From NCBI RefSeq assembly GCF_963678635.1, contig NC_087065.1, forward strand, positions 9,006,267-9,070,266: a stretch of DNA of 64,000 bases, in the 5' to 3' direction. This document shows, in pieces, positions 48,585-59,569 of the stretch. Under the pieces are notes generated by a model. It was not told the DNA's origin. It was given only the letters and a program-made list of their open reading frames with translations, and did not search any database. Within the stretch, counting starts at the first letter, position 1. Every line of letters starts with the position of its first letter. A program made the position numbers and the translations under genes. The DNA comes from Symsagittifera roscoffensis. Lineage: Eukaryota; Xenacoelomorpha; Acoela; Convolutidae.

Positions 48585-49337
48585 CCTGGTTTGACCTCCA
48601 TACAAGAAAAATGATTATCATAACATTCCATACAACAAAAATGCTTATCATACAATTTCATATAAGGAGTGTATGGAAAAAATTGTATCATACATTTTCA
48701 AAATATGAAACTGTAAGACAAGCATTTTTTGTTTCAAATTGCAAAAAAAAATCTAAATTAAAAATGCAAACTACAGAAAAAAAAATCGAAATCTCATGCT
48801 CAAAGTAGCCTTTTACGCAATACAAATTGCATGCATAAATTTGTCATTTTAGGTTATAAGTAGTCCAGTCTGAATTTTTCAATCAAGATAAACAGAACTT
48901 GAAGTTTCTAATGTTTTTATATTGAAGGCTGTACTTCAATTTGTCAAAAATCTTTTTCGCCAAATACACAAAAACTTAAGGTTTTTATTCATAAATTTTA
49001 GTGAACTATGAATTACTATCTCATACAGTACTATATAAATGCAAGCTACTCTGAGATTTCTTCCCTCATCCATTAATTATTGTTCTTCCCTCATCCAGAT
49101 TTCTTCCCTCATCCAGAAAGTCCTTAATTTTTGTGTTTTTGGACAAAAACAACGGCCGAGAAATAAAATTTTTTTGATTCATGGAAAAATGTTTGTCATA
49201 TAATTCGTGTATTTGAAAAAATGCTTATCCTAGAGCTTTCTTACAAGTTTTTCTACGCTTGGAATTGTACGAAACTGTATGAAAAGCATTTTTCTATGTA
49301 TCAAAATTATTTGACAAGCATTTTTGGTCAACCCGGG
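48585..49337. mobile_element. MITE-like element with CCTGGTTTGACC / GGTCAACCCGGG ends
   Basis: The termini CCTGGTTTGACC (48585) and GGTCAACCCGGG (to 49337) are inverted copies differing at two positions. The interior carries inverted 'aaaaatgcttatcataca' / 'tgtatgaaaagcattttt' words, so the element can fold on itself. No reading frame. No target duplication was identified. Confidence 0.65.
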
Positions 49338-49574
49338 ATTTCTGAAACCTTTTTTATTGTCATCCGTTGTCAAATTGTGTAAATTGGAAAACCTTTTGCG
49401 TTAGTTTTTTTAGTGTTTTAGCTTGTTGTTTTTGTTTGCTGAAAAATCGTTACGTGAACATGGGATATATAATAGCACTTTATCGATTCTGGAAACTAAT
49501 TTTGTAAATACTTGAAGGTTAAATCGTTTAGATTAATACAGGTTGGTTAAAAACAGTTGGGGGAAAACTGGTAT

Positions 49575-49795
49575 GGGCAGGGGCGTCTAGGTTTTTCTCG
49601 AGGGGGACTGGAATTTTTCTAAAAAATCGAAATTTTTTTTTAAGGTCGAACAAATTGATTTTTGAGCTTGAAGTCAATATAAAGACCCCATTTCGACCAA
49701 TTTTTCTGCGCCGCAGCCAACTTTTTTTTTAAAAAAGGGGTGTTTTCAAGCTTTTTGGAAAACTTTGACGTGCTACCCCGTCACCACCCACGCCT
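49575..49795. mobile_element. hAT-like MITE fragment
   Basis: CAGGGGCGTCTAGGTTTTTC followed by TCGAGGGGG, then family-specific blocks ('aagaccccatttcgacca'). The right end CACCCACGCCTG is a poor inverted match, and no flanking duplication was found. Confidence 0.6.
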
Positions 49796-49906
49796 GTTTC
49801 TACCCCATTTGAAACAGAGAAGATTTGGGTCGAGTCGAGACCCTCGAAACATAATTTGCAAACCTCGGCCCGGGGATAAGAAACTCTTGACATTGGATAT
49901 ACTCAC

Positions 49907-50072
49907 AGTACATGAATGCGAGAGTCTCGCCCAGGTAGATGTCGTTCACGTCGTCCCCCATGTCCCTCCAGAACTGTCTGACTAGGGGGGAGGAGTCTTG
50001 GTGTTCGTTGTGCTTGTAGAGACACTTGTCCGTGTGATTCTGTGCTATTTGCTCCAGTCTGTCGTCCCAACG
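49907..50072 (-). CDS. CAP-superfamily (SCP/PR-1-like) protein, exon A
   Basis: This 166-bp exon has a strong acceptor (TTGTTTTTTTTTCGCAG, 50073 side) and donor TACT|GTGAGT (49907/49906). It encodes RWDDRLEQIAQNHTDKCLYK, then HNEH, a variable stretch, and YLGETLAFMY. This is the classic N-terminal half of a CAP domain: W-D-x-x-L-x-x-x-A-Q, then C-x-x-x-H-N, then G-E-N-L (here G-E-T-L). The cavity His (HNEH) and Glu (GETL) are present. The reading enters in phase 0 and leaves in phase 1, matching exon B. The visible chain A-B-C-D-E gives 252 residues. The exon with the signal peptide and first CAP helix should lie to the right but was not found, so it may be small or outside the window. The protein is presumably secreted or cell-surface. 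Confidence 0.9.
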
Positions 50073-50439
50073 CTGCGAAAAAAAAACAATAACGGCTCTT
50101 TGATTGTTTGTTATCAAACGTATTTCTCTTCAACGGGGGGGGGGGGGATACTAGCGATGAAACTTTTTAACTTTTTAAGTAAGATGAAGTGTACAAACAT
50201 AAACTTGACGGGCTAAACTTGTGAAACATTTTAAAACCATTGACTGATAAAGTGCTTTTTTATCACGATAGCCTATGTTCGTTTTGATTAATTATATTTT
50301 ATAAAAAATTCATCCAATAATTATGGCCGATTTGATTTGAAATAGCTCAGCGCTGCTATCTCCTTTTGACTGAGGATTCCAAAGTAGAACAGAAAAAAAA
50401 CAGTTTGTCGTCACTGAAATGTTTTGGATGTGATTACGG

Positions 50440-50710
50440 TAGGGGCGGATTCAGGGGGAGGACGCTTCTCCCTCAGCCATTCGACCCCCTGCCGACCCAA
50501 AGGGTCCCCCTTTGTACTATTTTTAGATATCCATTTTTGGCTGACTGACCCTATAATTTCTCTAAAAAGGCCTAAAAACGCCAGCGGGACAAAAAACTTG
50601 ACCAAAACAGGGTCTTTTTAGTGCTTTCGGAGAGCTCGGAAAATCAATTTGGTCAATCTAAAAAAATGAAAATTCGTCCCCCCCTCGAGAAAATCCTAGA
50701 TCCGCCCCTG
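50440..50710. mobile_element. hAT-like MITE, cleanest short copy (271 bp)
   Basis: Left end TAGGGGCGGATTCAGGGGG; right end AAATCCTAGATCCGCCCCTG. The flanks GATTACGG (50432-50439) and AATTACGG (50711-50718) match at 7 of 8 bases. This copy best defines the family terminus CAGGGGCGGATYTAGG. Confidence 0.87.
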
Positions 50711-50930
50711 AATTACGGTACGTTGTTACTTTTATTTGAACATCAAACACAAAAACCGCTGAGCTTGTTGTCAAATTACAATCACTCAAAAATCTGATAA
50801 CTCTTCTGGGTAAAATTGGTGGGGAATTTTTACTTACGTGACCTGTGTCTAAATTAGCAAAACGTCAATGAATGATCATTAATCAATAATATTGTTTTTG
50901 CGCTAATTTTTCTGTCTTCGGCATTCATCA

Positions 50931-51046
50931 CTCACCTTTGCTCATTCAACTTTAGTTCACTCACTTTTGTTCATTCAATTTTTGCTCATTCACTTTTGTT
51001 CATTCAATTTTTGTTCACTCACTTTTGTTCATTCAACTTTTGTTCC
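50931..51046. repeat. Minisatellite of CACTTTTGTTCATTCAA type
   Basis: Alternating words 'ttcactcacttttg' and 'ttcattcaattttt' repeat about four times with a period near 30 bp. Confidence 0.85.
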
Positions 51047-51299
51047 CAGTATAACTACCAGCATAGTTTTAAAAAAATAAACATAAACCCAACGCTTAAA
51101 ATTTTGCTTTAAGAGAAGGGAATTAACTTGATGTGGACTTCAATGGAAAAAAAACAACTTGAAGTCAGAAAAAGAACAATCGAGATCTATTACTATATAT
51201 CTATCTGTAAGAAATAGTTTTGATTTCAAGTGGAGCATTCTTAAAAACAATTTTTGATTGAAGCGTTATCATGCTAAAACGAGCAATTAACAACTTTAC

Positions 51300-51300
<1 letters not shown>

Positions 51301-51360
<60 letters not shown>
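51301..51360. repeat. (AT)n microsatellite
   Basis: About 29 AT dinucleotides without interruption. Confidence 0.97.
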
Positions 51361-51363
<3 letters not shown>

Positions 51364-53076
51364 CACACACAAAGGAAGCTATGACGTTTGCTGAATAAAA
51401 ATGGATTATAATCCATTATAAAGGATTTTAATTCAATGAAATTTGAGAAAAACAAACTTTAAAAAAATGATCGATTATAATCGATTGTAATCGTTTATAA
51501 TAGTTTTTACTGTTTCGAAAAAAGTAACATTATAAGTAACATTATAATAGTAACATTATAATTCATTTTTAATCAATTATAACCACTTCTATTTAACCAA
51601 CAGTAACATTATAATCCATTTTTTGTCAATTATAACGAATTTTTTTGAAATTTATGGAGACTGAAAATAAAATTCCATTACAATCTATTCTTTTTTCTTT
51701 ATACTGAGTGCGGGTAAAGCTTTTCGATTTATAAAACTTAGGAAAAATATTCAAAAGATGACAAATTTTTGATAATTTTTCATCTTATAATTCTAATTTT
51801 TGATAAGTACTTTAGAACACGCTTTCTTAACTACAAAGTGAATAAAAAGCCTGATAACCTAATAAAAAGTGCTAATTTTAAGCCTCAATTCAATTTTGAA
51901 AGATTAAGTTTGCTGCTAACGCTTTAGTAGGACAAAAAATATTGCGCGTTTTTTATCCAAATATGAATAAAAGTTGTCAAAGTAATCTCAAGTTCAAGCC
52001 CCTATAAATTAAGAACAAATAGTCACAGGCTAAATTTTTTCTCAATTTTGAGCCAAGGGCATAGGTTTTTTTTCAGATGGCAACAAAAGTTTGCGCCAAA
52101 CATAACTCGTTGAAAAGTCGAAATTTTTCTGAAGAAAAAAACTTTCCGAGTTCAATCATTCCATCTCTTTCTTAGAAAGTCAGGACAGTACTCACAGTTG
52201 AATCTTTTTTAAAGTTTGAGCTCAAAGTCAATAGCTTCCACCTGAAAAAAAAAACTCAAAAAAAACAAAAAGTATTCCCAGCAGAAAATTTTGTCACTTT
52301 CTTCGAAATAGTGTTCCTGGACGAAAAAATTGTTTATAATTCTAATTACCCAGTAGAAATAAACTCCCAAACAGCTGCAGACTACTGTTCTATTGTTAAC
52401 AATGACACGGTAATAAACAATAACGCATGAAAAGTCGTCTCTGACAGTCCGCATATGTTTTTCGGCTATTAGGATGATGGTATCTGCTTTTTTTCCTGGT
52501 CATTTGCTTTGGTCCGTTCAGTTGCTCTTTTGATTTTAGTTCAACCTTCCATGTCTAATTGAGCAACCTCTAGTCGCCCTACTACTGTTTTTAATATCAT
52601 TAAACGATGCAAAAAACTCCTCCCTTCACGCTTTTGAACTTTTCGACCGCCATAAAAACTTTAAATCCACATTTTTATCCCCATATGATGCGTAAAAAAC
52701 TACCCCAGGATTGAAACAACTTTGAATCAACTTATAATTTAGAATTGGTAAACAGATTGAAACTTTTGCAGCTGGTTATCTTTGATTTAAATTTAGAACT
52801 ATGGTTGGGAGTATAAGAGTTGACGTATGCTAGGCTTCATCAGAATTAGCGGAATATGATTGTACACTGCTGCAGATATGTAGAAAACCACTCAAAAAGA
52901 GCTCGGGAATTGAGTTAGGCCAAATGTCAAACTAAAAAAATTTGGACAAAAGTTCGAGAGTTTTTTTGAAAATCAGCCAAATTTTCCATTTCGCGAAGAT
53001 CTTAAATATGATTTTTCTCAAGGCCCTCTACTTTAAGTTGTAGGATTTTTGGGAGAAGATAGGGGTGACAAGTGTA

Positions 53077-53079
<3 letters not shown>

Positions 53080-53128
<49 letters not shown>

Positions 53129-53137
53129 GGGGGGGGT
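53080..53137. repeat. (GT)n microsatellite followed by G run
   Basis: About 23 GT dinucleotides, then eleven G. It makes spurious open frames on both strands. Confidence 0.97.
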
Positions 53138-54001
53138 GTTGGAATTGAGGAGCTAGTAGAGAATAAATGTCCGTTCCATTTGCGACCGTGTCTCCAATAT
53201 TTCCATTTGCACATTTTTCCCCACAATCTCTGGGGAAATGGAACAGGAGAAGAGAAATTGGAGAAAAACAACAGCAAAATTGGAACAAAACAAGCGAACA
53301 AATAAAAGAGCAAACGAGAGTCTTATTTCACGCTCCCTGATTTCCATTATTGGCCGCGAAGATCAAATTTCAGAAGACAAAAAAGCTTAAGAAACAAAGC
53401 AGGAATACTGAAACATTATATTCAGCTAAATTCATGAACTAGAAAAGGCTACTGTTTGACCTGGTTCAAAAAAAAGATACCCGCTCAATCAAAAAATCAA
53501 ACAAAAGGAACAAAAAAGCCGATTGAAACAAAATCATGACCTTTATTTTGTTTGCTAAAGTCCATTATGAGAAGTTAAACTAGAAATAGCATAAAGGATT
53601 CGATTTTGTTTGGACAGCAAATGATAGGGTACGGCAATAACTACTAGTGTAATAATTGAACTTGAAAAATAATGAACATTCATAATTTGAGTTTATCTTA
53701 ACCCGCAACACGAAAATTGCGTCAAGTCAAAGTCCTCTCATTCTTTTTATGAACAAAAACACAATTAAACTTAGTCTGGGCAGCAGTCATAAAATACGGG
53801 ATTTGCTAGAGGAACTAATCAAAATCGGATTTCAAATGGCACAAGCTAGGCGTTTGTAAAAAGTAGAATATGATTGTAAAAAGGTGAAATTGGGAGTTGA
53901 GAAGATTATGCAGTTATTACTATGATATTATTATCCAAGGTATGATACTGGTAAAAGTTAATATGCTCCCTAGTCGAGATCCCACTGAAAAACCGCTCAA
54001 G

Positions 54002-55645
54002 GTTTGAGCGGTTTGAGCGGTTCCTTAGACGATTGAGCTCAAACCGCTCAAAAACAGCTCAAATCCTAAAAACGATCAATTATTTCGAAACTGTTCAAAG
54101 ATTTTGAGCGGTTTTGAAAGTTTTGATTGTTTCTTGAAACGATTTGAGCGGTTTTTGAGCGGTTTGAGCGCAATTGTCTAAAAAACAATTCACACTGCTC
54201 AAATCTTAAGTCAAATCAAAGATTAAATCAAAGGTTAAAAGTTCAGACATTTGAAGGTCCATGGTGTGTGCCCTGCAACGAATACATCGGTAGAAAACTT
54301 TTGGGATAAAATTGTTTCAAAAATCTTTACAAGAACCGCTCAAAACTTGAGCAATTTTTTTTGAAATTTCATCCCAAAAATTTTCTCCCGATGTATTCGT
54401 TGCAGGGCACACAACATTAACCCTTAACTTAAAACCTTCTAGGATCCAAAGAACAGTCTCCTAAAACGTCAAATAAAATTGTTCAACATATAGAAAAAAA
54501 AAACAGTCAAAAAACGCTCAAAAACGCTCAAAAACAGCCCTCGTTTTTAAGTGATGATTTAAAAAAATCTCAATTCAGTGACAGAAAGAGACAAGACTGC
54601 TCGCATCAAGGCGAACTCTTAATTGTTCTGACTGCCTTTTCAGGCCTTTGGAATAGTGTTACCTTCAAATTTAATTAACGAAATCCAAAAAAAATAAACG
54701 AATCAAAAAAAACTTTGAGATAAAGTACAAAAATATACACTATTTATATAGCAAAGTATTAAATAGAACAAATAGCATGCCTCAACACAAACTGGAACCA
54801 TTTCTAAGACGAATTAAATCATCTCCCACTACGTGTTAAGAGCATGAAATGTAAAGTGCGTTTATTATCATATATTGGCCATAACGGAAAAGTTTAAACC
54901 CCCCATAGTATTACGAACATTGATCACATGTGAAAAAAAATTGAACTCAAGGCAAAATTATCTTTCAGCTAATATTTAAAAAGTTCTTCAAAAAGTACTT
55001 GAAAAGTCAAAAAGTTTCTGGAGAAAAAAAAACACCCATTGCACAGTTTTTTTTGTCGGAAAAAAAATAAAAGCCGTATACTTTGTAAGTGACAACGAAA
55101 GACCAAGCACACTCATGGCTGCAAAAAATTTATAAATTTTCTTTTCAAATTATTGGATTTTTGCAAGTGTTATAACGTTTTCTTGGGGGTTGGTTGACGT
55201 ACAGTTTATCTTTCAGATATAGTGACTGAAATCTTAAAAAAATAGGAGACGCACAAAAATGAAAAATCTTGTTTTTTAAAAACTTTTTGCCATTAAAGTT
55301 TTTTTCAGTGATACAAAAACTCATCGCTAAAGTTTAGTTTCCAGACCATTCTGATTAACAGTTCTTTTTTTCAAAACTATTCGCTTGTTCAATTCAGAGA
55401 CTCAAGCAAAACAACTAAGTGTAGGCAAAAAAACTAGCTCAGGACAAAAACTAGACATAAAAAAACTGTAACAAGGGTAAAAATTTCCTGCTAAAAATCA
55501 ATATCAGTGAACAACGAGACGGCTTGCGTCAGGGCTAAACTCTTGAAGAGTTTAATGTAATTTTGGCAATAAAAAATGGCAAATTTTTCAAAACCCTCTT
55601 TTTATTTTTAAAACATTCCCCTCACAGGCTTAATTACAAAAGGAT
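54002..55645. repeat. 1.64 kb duplicated segment, copy A
   Basis: It matches 56575-58222 from GTTTGAGCGGTTTGAGCGG to 'cattcccctcacaggctta', about 98% identical by eye. It contains palindromic GAGCGG modules, an inverted repeat (54266-54412), a diverged minus-strand R1 copy (from about 54590) and a second R1 start at about 55516. An upstream TAGTCGAGATCCCACTG at 53971 resembles the CCCGGGTCGAGATCCC end described at 58878 and is missing from copy B. Confidence 0.88.
54266..54412. repeat. 147-bp inverted repeat with GTGTGCCCTGCAACGAATAC ends
   Basis: GTGTGCCCTGCAACGAATAC opens the element and GTATTCGTTGCAGGGCACAC closes it, a perfect 20-bp match. The arms continue imperfectly (ACATCGG / CCGATGT and TTTTGGGAT / ATCCCAAAA) to about 45 bp each. 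The loop holds one GAGCGG-like pair. A copy is at 56841-56986. Confidence 0.85.
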
Positions 55646-55884
55646 AGATTTCGCCACTTGTAACAAATAAATTATGGCAAATAAGCTTCGTTAAAAAAAT
55701 TTGGAACGATTTTAAGACGGATTAACTCTCCGCTTACGCGTTAATAGCGCGAAACATATCGCGAGTTAATTGTCCCAAATTGGTCAAAATGGCAATCTTT
55801 AAACCCCCATAACTTTACGGAAAATGATCACAAGTAAAATATCTTTTCAAATTTTGTGTTACTTTTGTGTCGAAAGTCGGAACA
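55516..55884 (-). repeat. R1 repeat, minus orientation, internally shortened
   Basis: Starts CGGCTTGCGTCAGGGC (diverged) and ends TGTGTCGAAAGTCGGAACA. The part near TCATTTTTGACGG of full copies is missing. Confidence 0.75.
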
Positions 55885-55900
55885 TAATCAAAAGATAATA

Positions 55901-56574
55901 CAGCGTTGTAACTTAGACAAAAAAAACTGCGGATTTAACATATCCGGGCACGCCAAACAAAACTTGAAATTTCAAATTCAACTTTTTCAAAAAAAGTTAA
56001 GATTAGACAAAAAACGATGAGAAAAAAAGTTGCTGAGAAATTCACCAGAATTATTATGGTAAAATTTTTTCTCTGAAAATCATAACCAAATTTCCACCTC
56101 AAATTTGAGTTAATTTGAAAATTTTTAATTAATCAAGAGTTACGCTGAAAGTAATTTGATAATAGACGAGAAAATCAAATCAATAGAAGACTCTTACCCA
56201 GCCTAACAACTTTCTAGAAGAGTTAAATCTCCAAAAACAAGTAAAAAAGAAAATAATTTTATCTAGTTAAGACAGGTGATTTTACTATATAAAACTCAAA
56301 ATTGTGGCTTAAGAATAAATTTTGAACAATGTTCGTAAATTTTTTAATATTTAACCTCTGTAGAAGCTAGTTGGGCTTTGTAAGAGGCTTCTTGTAATAT
56401 AATTTTCTCATCTATTAACAAAGTATTTTCAGTGAAATTCTTGATTAGTTTTTGAAAATTGACCCCTTTTTGTGGTAATTTTTTGTGAGAGAATTTTGGA
56501 AGAAAAAACTGCACCAATATAATTTTGGTTAAATTTTAAGCATCTTTTGTGCCATTCATTTTTTTAGATTTCGC
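55901..56574. mobile_element. Foldback MITE, TA-flanked left end, right end lost
   Basis: It starts TA|CAGCGTTGTAACTTAGAC and follows 61509-62253 closely (about 95%) until GAGCGG sequence interrupts it at 56575. The order shows that the GAGCGG-bearing segment was inserted into, or recombined with, an older MITE. Confidence 0.75.
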
Positions 56575-58222
56575 GGTTTGAGCGGTTTGAGCGGTTCCTT
56601 AGACGATTGAGCTCAAACCGCTCAAAAACAGCTCAAATCCTAAAAACGATCAATTATTTCGAAACTGTTCAAAGATTTTGAGCGGTTTTGAAAGTTTTGA
56701 TTGTTTCTTGAAACGATTTGAGCGGTTTTTGAGCGGTTTGAGCGCAATTGTCTAAAAAACAATTCACACTGCTCAAATCTTAAGTCAAATCAAAGATTAA
56801 ATCAAAGGTTAAAAATTCAGACATTTGAAGGGTCCATGGTGTGTGCCCTGCAACGAATACATCGGTAGAAAACTTTTGGGATAAAATTGTCTCAAAAATC
56901 TTTACAAGAACCGCTCAAAGATTGAGCAATTTTTTTGAAATTTCATCCCAAAAATTTTCTCCCGATGTATTCCTTGCAGGGCACACAACATTAACCCTTA
57001 ACTTAAAACCTTCTAGGATCCAAAAAACAGTCTCCTAAAACGTCAAATAAAATTGTTCAACATTTAGAAAAAAAAACAGTCAAAAAACGCTCAAAAACGC
57101 TCAAAAACAGCCCTCGTTTTTAAGTGATGATTTAAAAAAATCTCAATTCAGTGACAGAAAGAGACAAGACTGCTCGCATCAAGGCGAACTTTTAATTGTT
57201 CTGACTGCCTTTTCAGGCCTTTGGAATAGTGTTACCTTCAAATTTAATTAACGAAATCCAAAAAAAATAAACGAATCAAAAAAAACTTTGAGATAAAGTA
57301 CAAAAATATACACTATTCATATAGCAAAATATTAAATAGAACAAATAGTAGCATGCTTCAACACAAACTGGAACCATTTCTAAGACGAATTAAATCATCT
57401 CCCACTACGTGTTAAGAGCACGAAATGTAAAGTGCGTTTATTATCTTATATTGGCCATAACGGAAAAGTTTAAACCCCCCATAGTATTACGAACATTGAT
57501 CACATGTGAAAAAAAATTGAACTCAAGGCAAAACTATCTTTCAGCTAATATTTAAAAAGTTCTTCAAAAAGCGCTACTTGAAAAGTCAAAAAGTTTCTGG
57601 AGAAAAAAAAACACCCATTGCACAGTTTTTTTTGTCGGAAAAAAAATAAAAGCCGTATACTTTGTAAGTGACAACGAAAGACCAAGCACACTCATGGCTG
57701 CAAAAAATTTATAAATTTTCTTTTCAAATTATTGGATTTTTGCAACTGTTATAACGTTTTCTTGGGGGTTGGTTGACGTACAGTTTATCTTTCAGATATA
57801 ATGACTGAAATCTTAAAAAAATAGGAGACGCACAAAAGTGAAAAATCTTGTTTCTTAAAACTTTTTGGCATTAAAGTTTTTTTCATTGATACAAAAACTC
57901 ATCGCTAAAGTTTATCTTCCAGACCATTCTGATTAACAGTTCTTTTTTTCAAAACTATTCGCTTGTTCAATTCAGAGACTCAAGCAAAACAACTAAGTGT
58001 AGGCAAAAAACTAGCTCGGGACAAAAACTAGACATAAAAAAACTGTAACAAGGGTAAAAATTTACTGCTAAAAATCAATATCAGTGAACAACGAGACGGC
58101 TTGCGTCAGGGCTAAACTCTTCAAGAGTTTAATGTAATTTTGGCAATAAAAAATGGCAAATTTTTCAAAAAGCCTCTTTATATTTTTAAAACATTCCCCT
58201 CACAGGCTTAAGTACAAAATGG
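56575..58222. repeat. 1.64 kb duplicated segment, copy B
   Basis: Direct copy of 54002-55645. Ends with 'cacaggcttaagtacaaaatgg'. Confidence 0.88.
56841..56986. repeat. Inverted repeat, copy of 54266-54412
   Basis: Same arms; one arm has TCCTTG for TCGTTG, so one pair is broken. Confidence 0.85.
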
Positions 58223-58877
58223 ATTCATTTAGTGTATAGTTACACGTTAAAATTGACGCCAAAATTTTTCAGATGATACCAAAAAACATTGTTTAAGAAT
58301 AGCCTGTTAAAAAGTCAAAATTTATATAGAGAAACGGATAAGTGGGGGGGCTTTTGCTTAATCTTTAATACCAAAAGACCTTTGGTTCACAAGGGGGTCA
58401 AACCCCTGAGGATAGCGTACTCACCCTTAAATCCATCCCTATCCCTGCTTTGCGTGTTTTTGAAAACGTTTTGTAAAAAACGTATGAAGTCAGAGAACAA
58501 GAGAAGAGGAGTAAAAATTATACGCGCAATTTTGTTTTGAACTTATAGAACTAAACTGTCATATGCGAAGTTAGAACACTTTTCCAAATGAAGTAATCAT
58601 TTATAGTACAATCATGAGTTTAAAAATTGCCGATCTGGTCAAACTAAGATTATTTTACACGCAATTTTTTGTCGCGCTTATAGCACGTAAGCAGGGATTA
58701 AATTGTTTCCAACTGAATTGAGGCGAGCTTGTTTGTCTCTCTGACACTTTAAGCCCAATACATCTTGTTGTATTTTCATGATGTCTGGAAAAATGTTCAA
58801 AACACTCCGAAAAAATTGTTAAGGCAAAAATTAGCAACTTTGATAAACTTCTAACATGTTGCCGTAATACAATTACC
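58223..58877. other. No recognised gene
   Basis: Contains a C/G-rich hAT-like fragment around 58340-58450 ('aagggggtcaaacccctgagg', 'cccttaaatccatccc') and otherwise nothing I can name. Confidence 0.45.
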
Positions 58878-58889
58878 ACCCGGGTCGAG

Positions 58890-59102
58890 ATCCCGCTCAA
58901 AAACCGCTCAAGATTTGAGCGGTTTGAGCGGTTTACCAGCAAGATTTGAGCGGTTTGAGCGGTTTGGGCGATTTGGGCGGTTTTTTTGGAAAAACCGCTC
59001 CAACCGCTCAAATCTTGCTTAAAAACCGCTCATTTCTTGCGGTGATTTTTGAACGGTTTTTCAAGCAAGAATTGAGCGGTTTTTGAGCGATTTTTGAGCG
59101 GT
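58890..59102. repeat. Palindromic GAGCGGTTT array
   Basis: Runs of 'ccgctcaaa' and 'tttgagcgg' in both orientations, up to eight or more copies, so the single strand could form several alternative stems. The same words occur at 54002-54175 and 56575-56745. Confidence 0.9.
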
Positions 59103-59129
59103 CTTCCCGGGTCGAGGTCCCAGACTCCC

Positions 59130-59360
59130 CCCGCCCCAACTTACCTCCCCCCCAACGTACTCCCTCCCCCCCCCCCCCCAACGTACTCCCCCCCCCCCCC
59201 CCCCAACGTCCCCTCTCAACGTATCCAACATCCAACAAACAACCCCAACAACGTACCCCCCCCCCCCCCAACGTACCCCCCCTCAACGTACATCTAACTC
59301 TAGTAAGATGTGAGGGGGGACATCAACTCTAGTAAGAGGTGGGGGGGGGGGGGTTGGTGT
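59130..59360. repeat. C-run / AACGTAC array and G-run counterpart
   Basis: Runs of 7 to 17 C separated by AACGTAC or AACGTCC, at least six times, followed by two 'tctagtaagatgtgaggggg' words and a 16-G run. Homopolymer lengths may be unreliable. Confidence 0.88.
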
Positions 59361-59496
59361 GCGATCTTATAATCGATTATTTTTATTATTTTGTAGAGAC
59401 TGACAATAAAAATCCTGACAGTATATTTGTTGTGTATGTCTAAAACATTGAACATATTCAGTAAAAGAAATACAGCGAATATTAAGCTTCCAGCAA

Positions 59497-59569
59497 GTCC
59501 GCATAGACTAACGGATAAGGCGTCTGACTTTGAATCAGAAGATTTCGGGTTCGAATCCCACCGTGGTCG
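59497..59569 (+). tRNA. tRNA-Arg-like sequence with TTG (Gln) anticodon, probably a pseudogene
   Basis: The 73 positions match the layout of metazoan tRNA-Arg. The A-box region is TAGACTAACGGATAAGG, the anticodon stem TCTGA/TCAGA is perfect, the loop is CTTTGAA, and the B box GGTTCGAATCC fits the consensus exactly. A TTTTT stop for RNA polymerase III lies at 59572-59576. The loop puts TTG in the anticodon position, so it would read Gln codons although the body (GGCGTCTGACTT...) looks like tRNA-Arg. The acceptor stem has two mismatches in seven, the D stem one, and the T stem two in five. It may be a decayed tRNA or the tRNA-derived head of a SINE. Confidence is high for tRNA origin and low for function. 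Confidence 0.75.

Larger units (their letters stand above)
41548..49906. other. CAP gene intron between exon A and exon B copy 2
   Basis: Contents: inverted and direct R1 copies, two elements with CCCGGGTTGACC-type ends, a hAT-like fragment at 49575-49795, and otherwise AT-rich DNA. The stretch 45840-46290 is less AT-rich, with words such as 'ccttatcccggctttatc', but carries no reading frame I can defend. 42395-42778, 45000-45840 and 46300-47470 show nothing recognisable. Confidence 0.5.
50073..53989. other. Intronic or upstream DNA of the CAP gene, no exon recognised
   Basis: Besides the MITE and microsatellites listed separately, the stretch 51400-51620 has many words of the types 'aatcgattataatcg' and 'taacattataa', a cluster of A/T palindromes. 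No signal-peptide exon for the CAP protein could be defended. A shortened R1 end (AGAAAGTCAGGACAGTA) is visible near 52174. Confidence 0.45.

Noticed and set aside
53002-53313. Frames with poly-His or poly-Val/Cys
   Set aside because: Created by the (GT)n microsatellite.
59008-59297. Gly- and Pro-rich frames
   Set aside because: Created by C-run and GAGCGG arrays.
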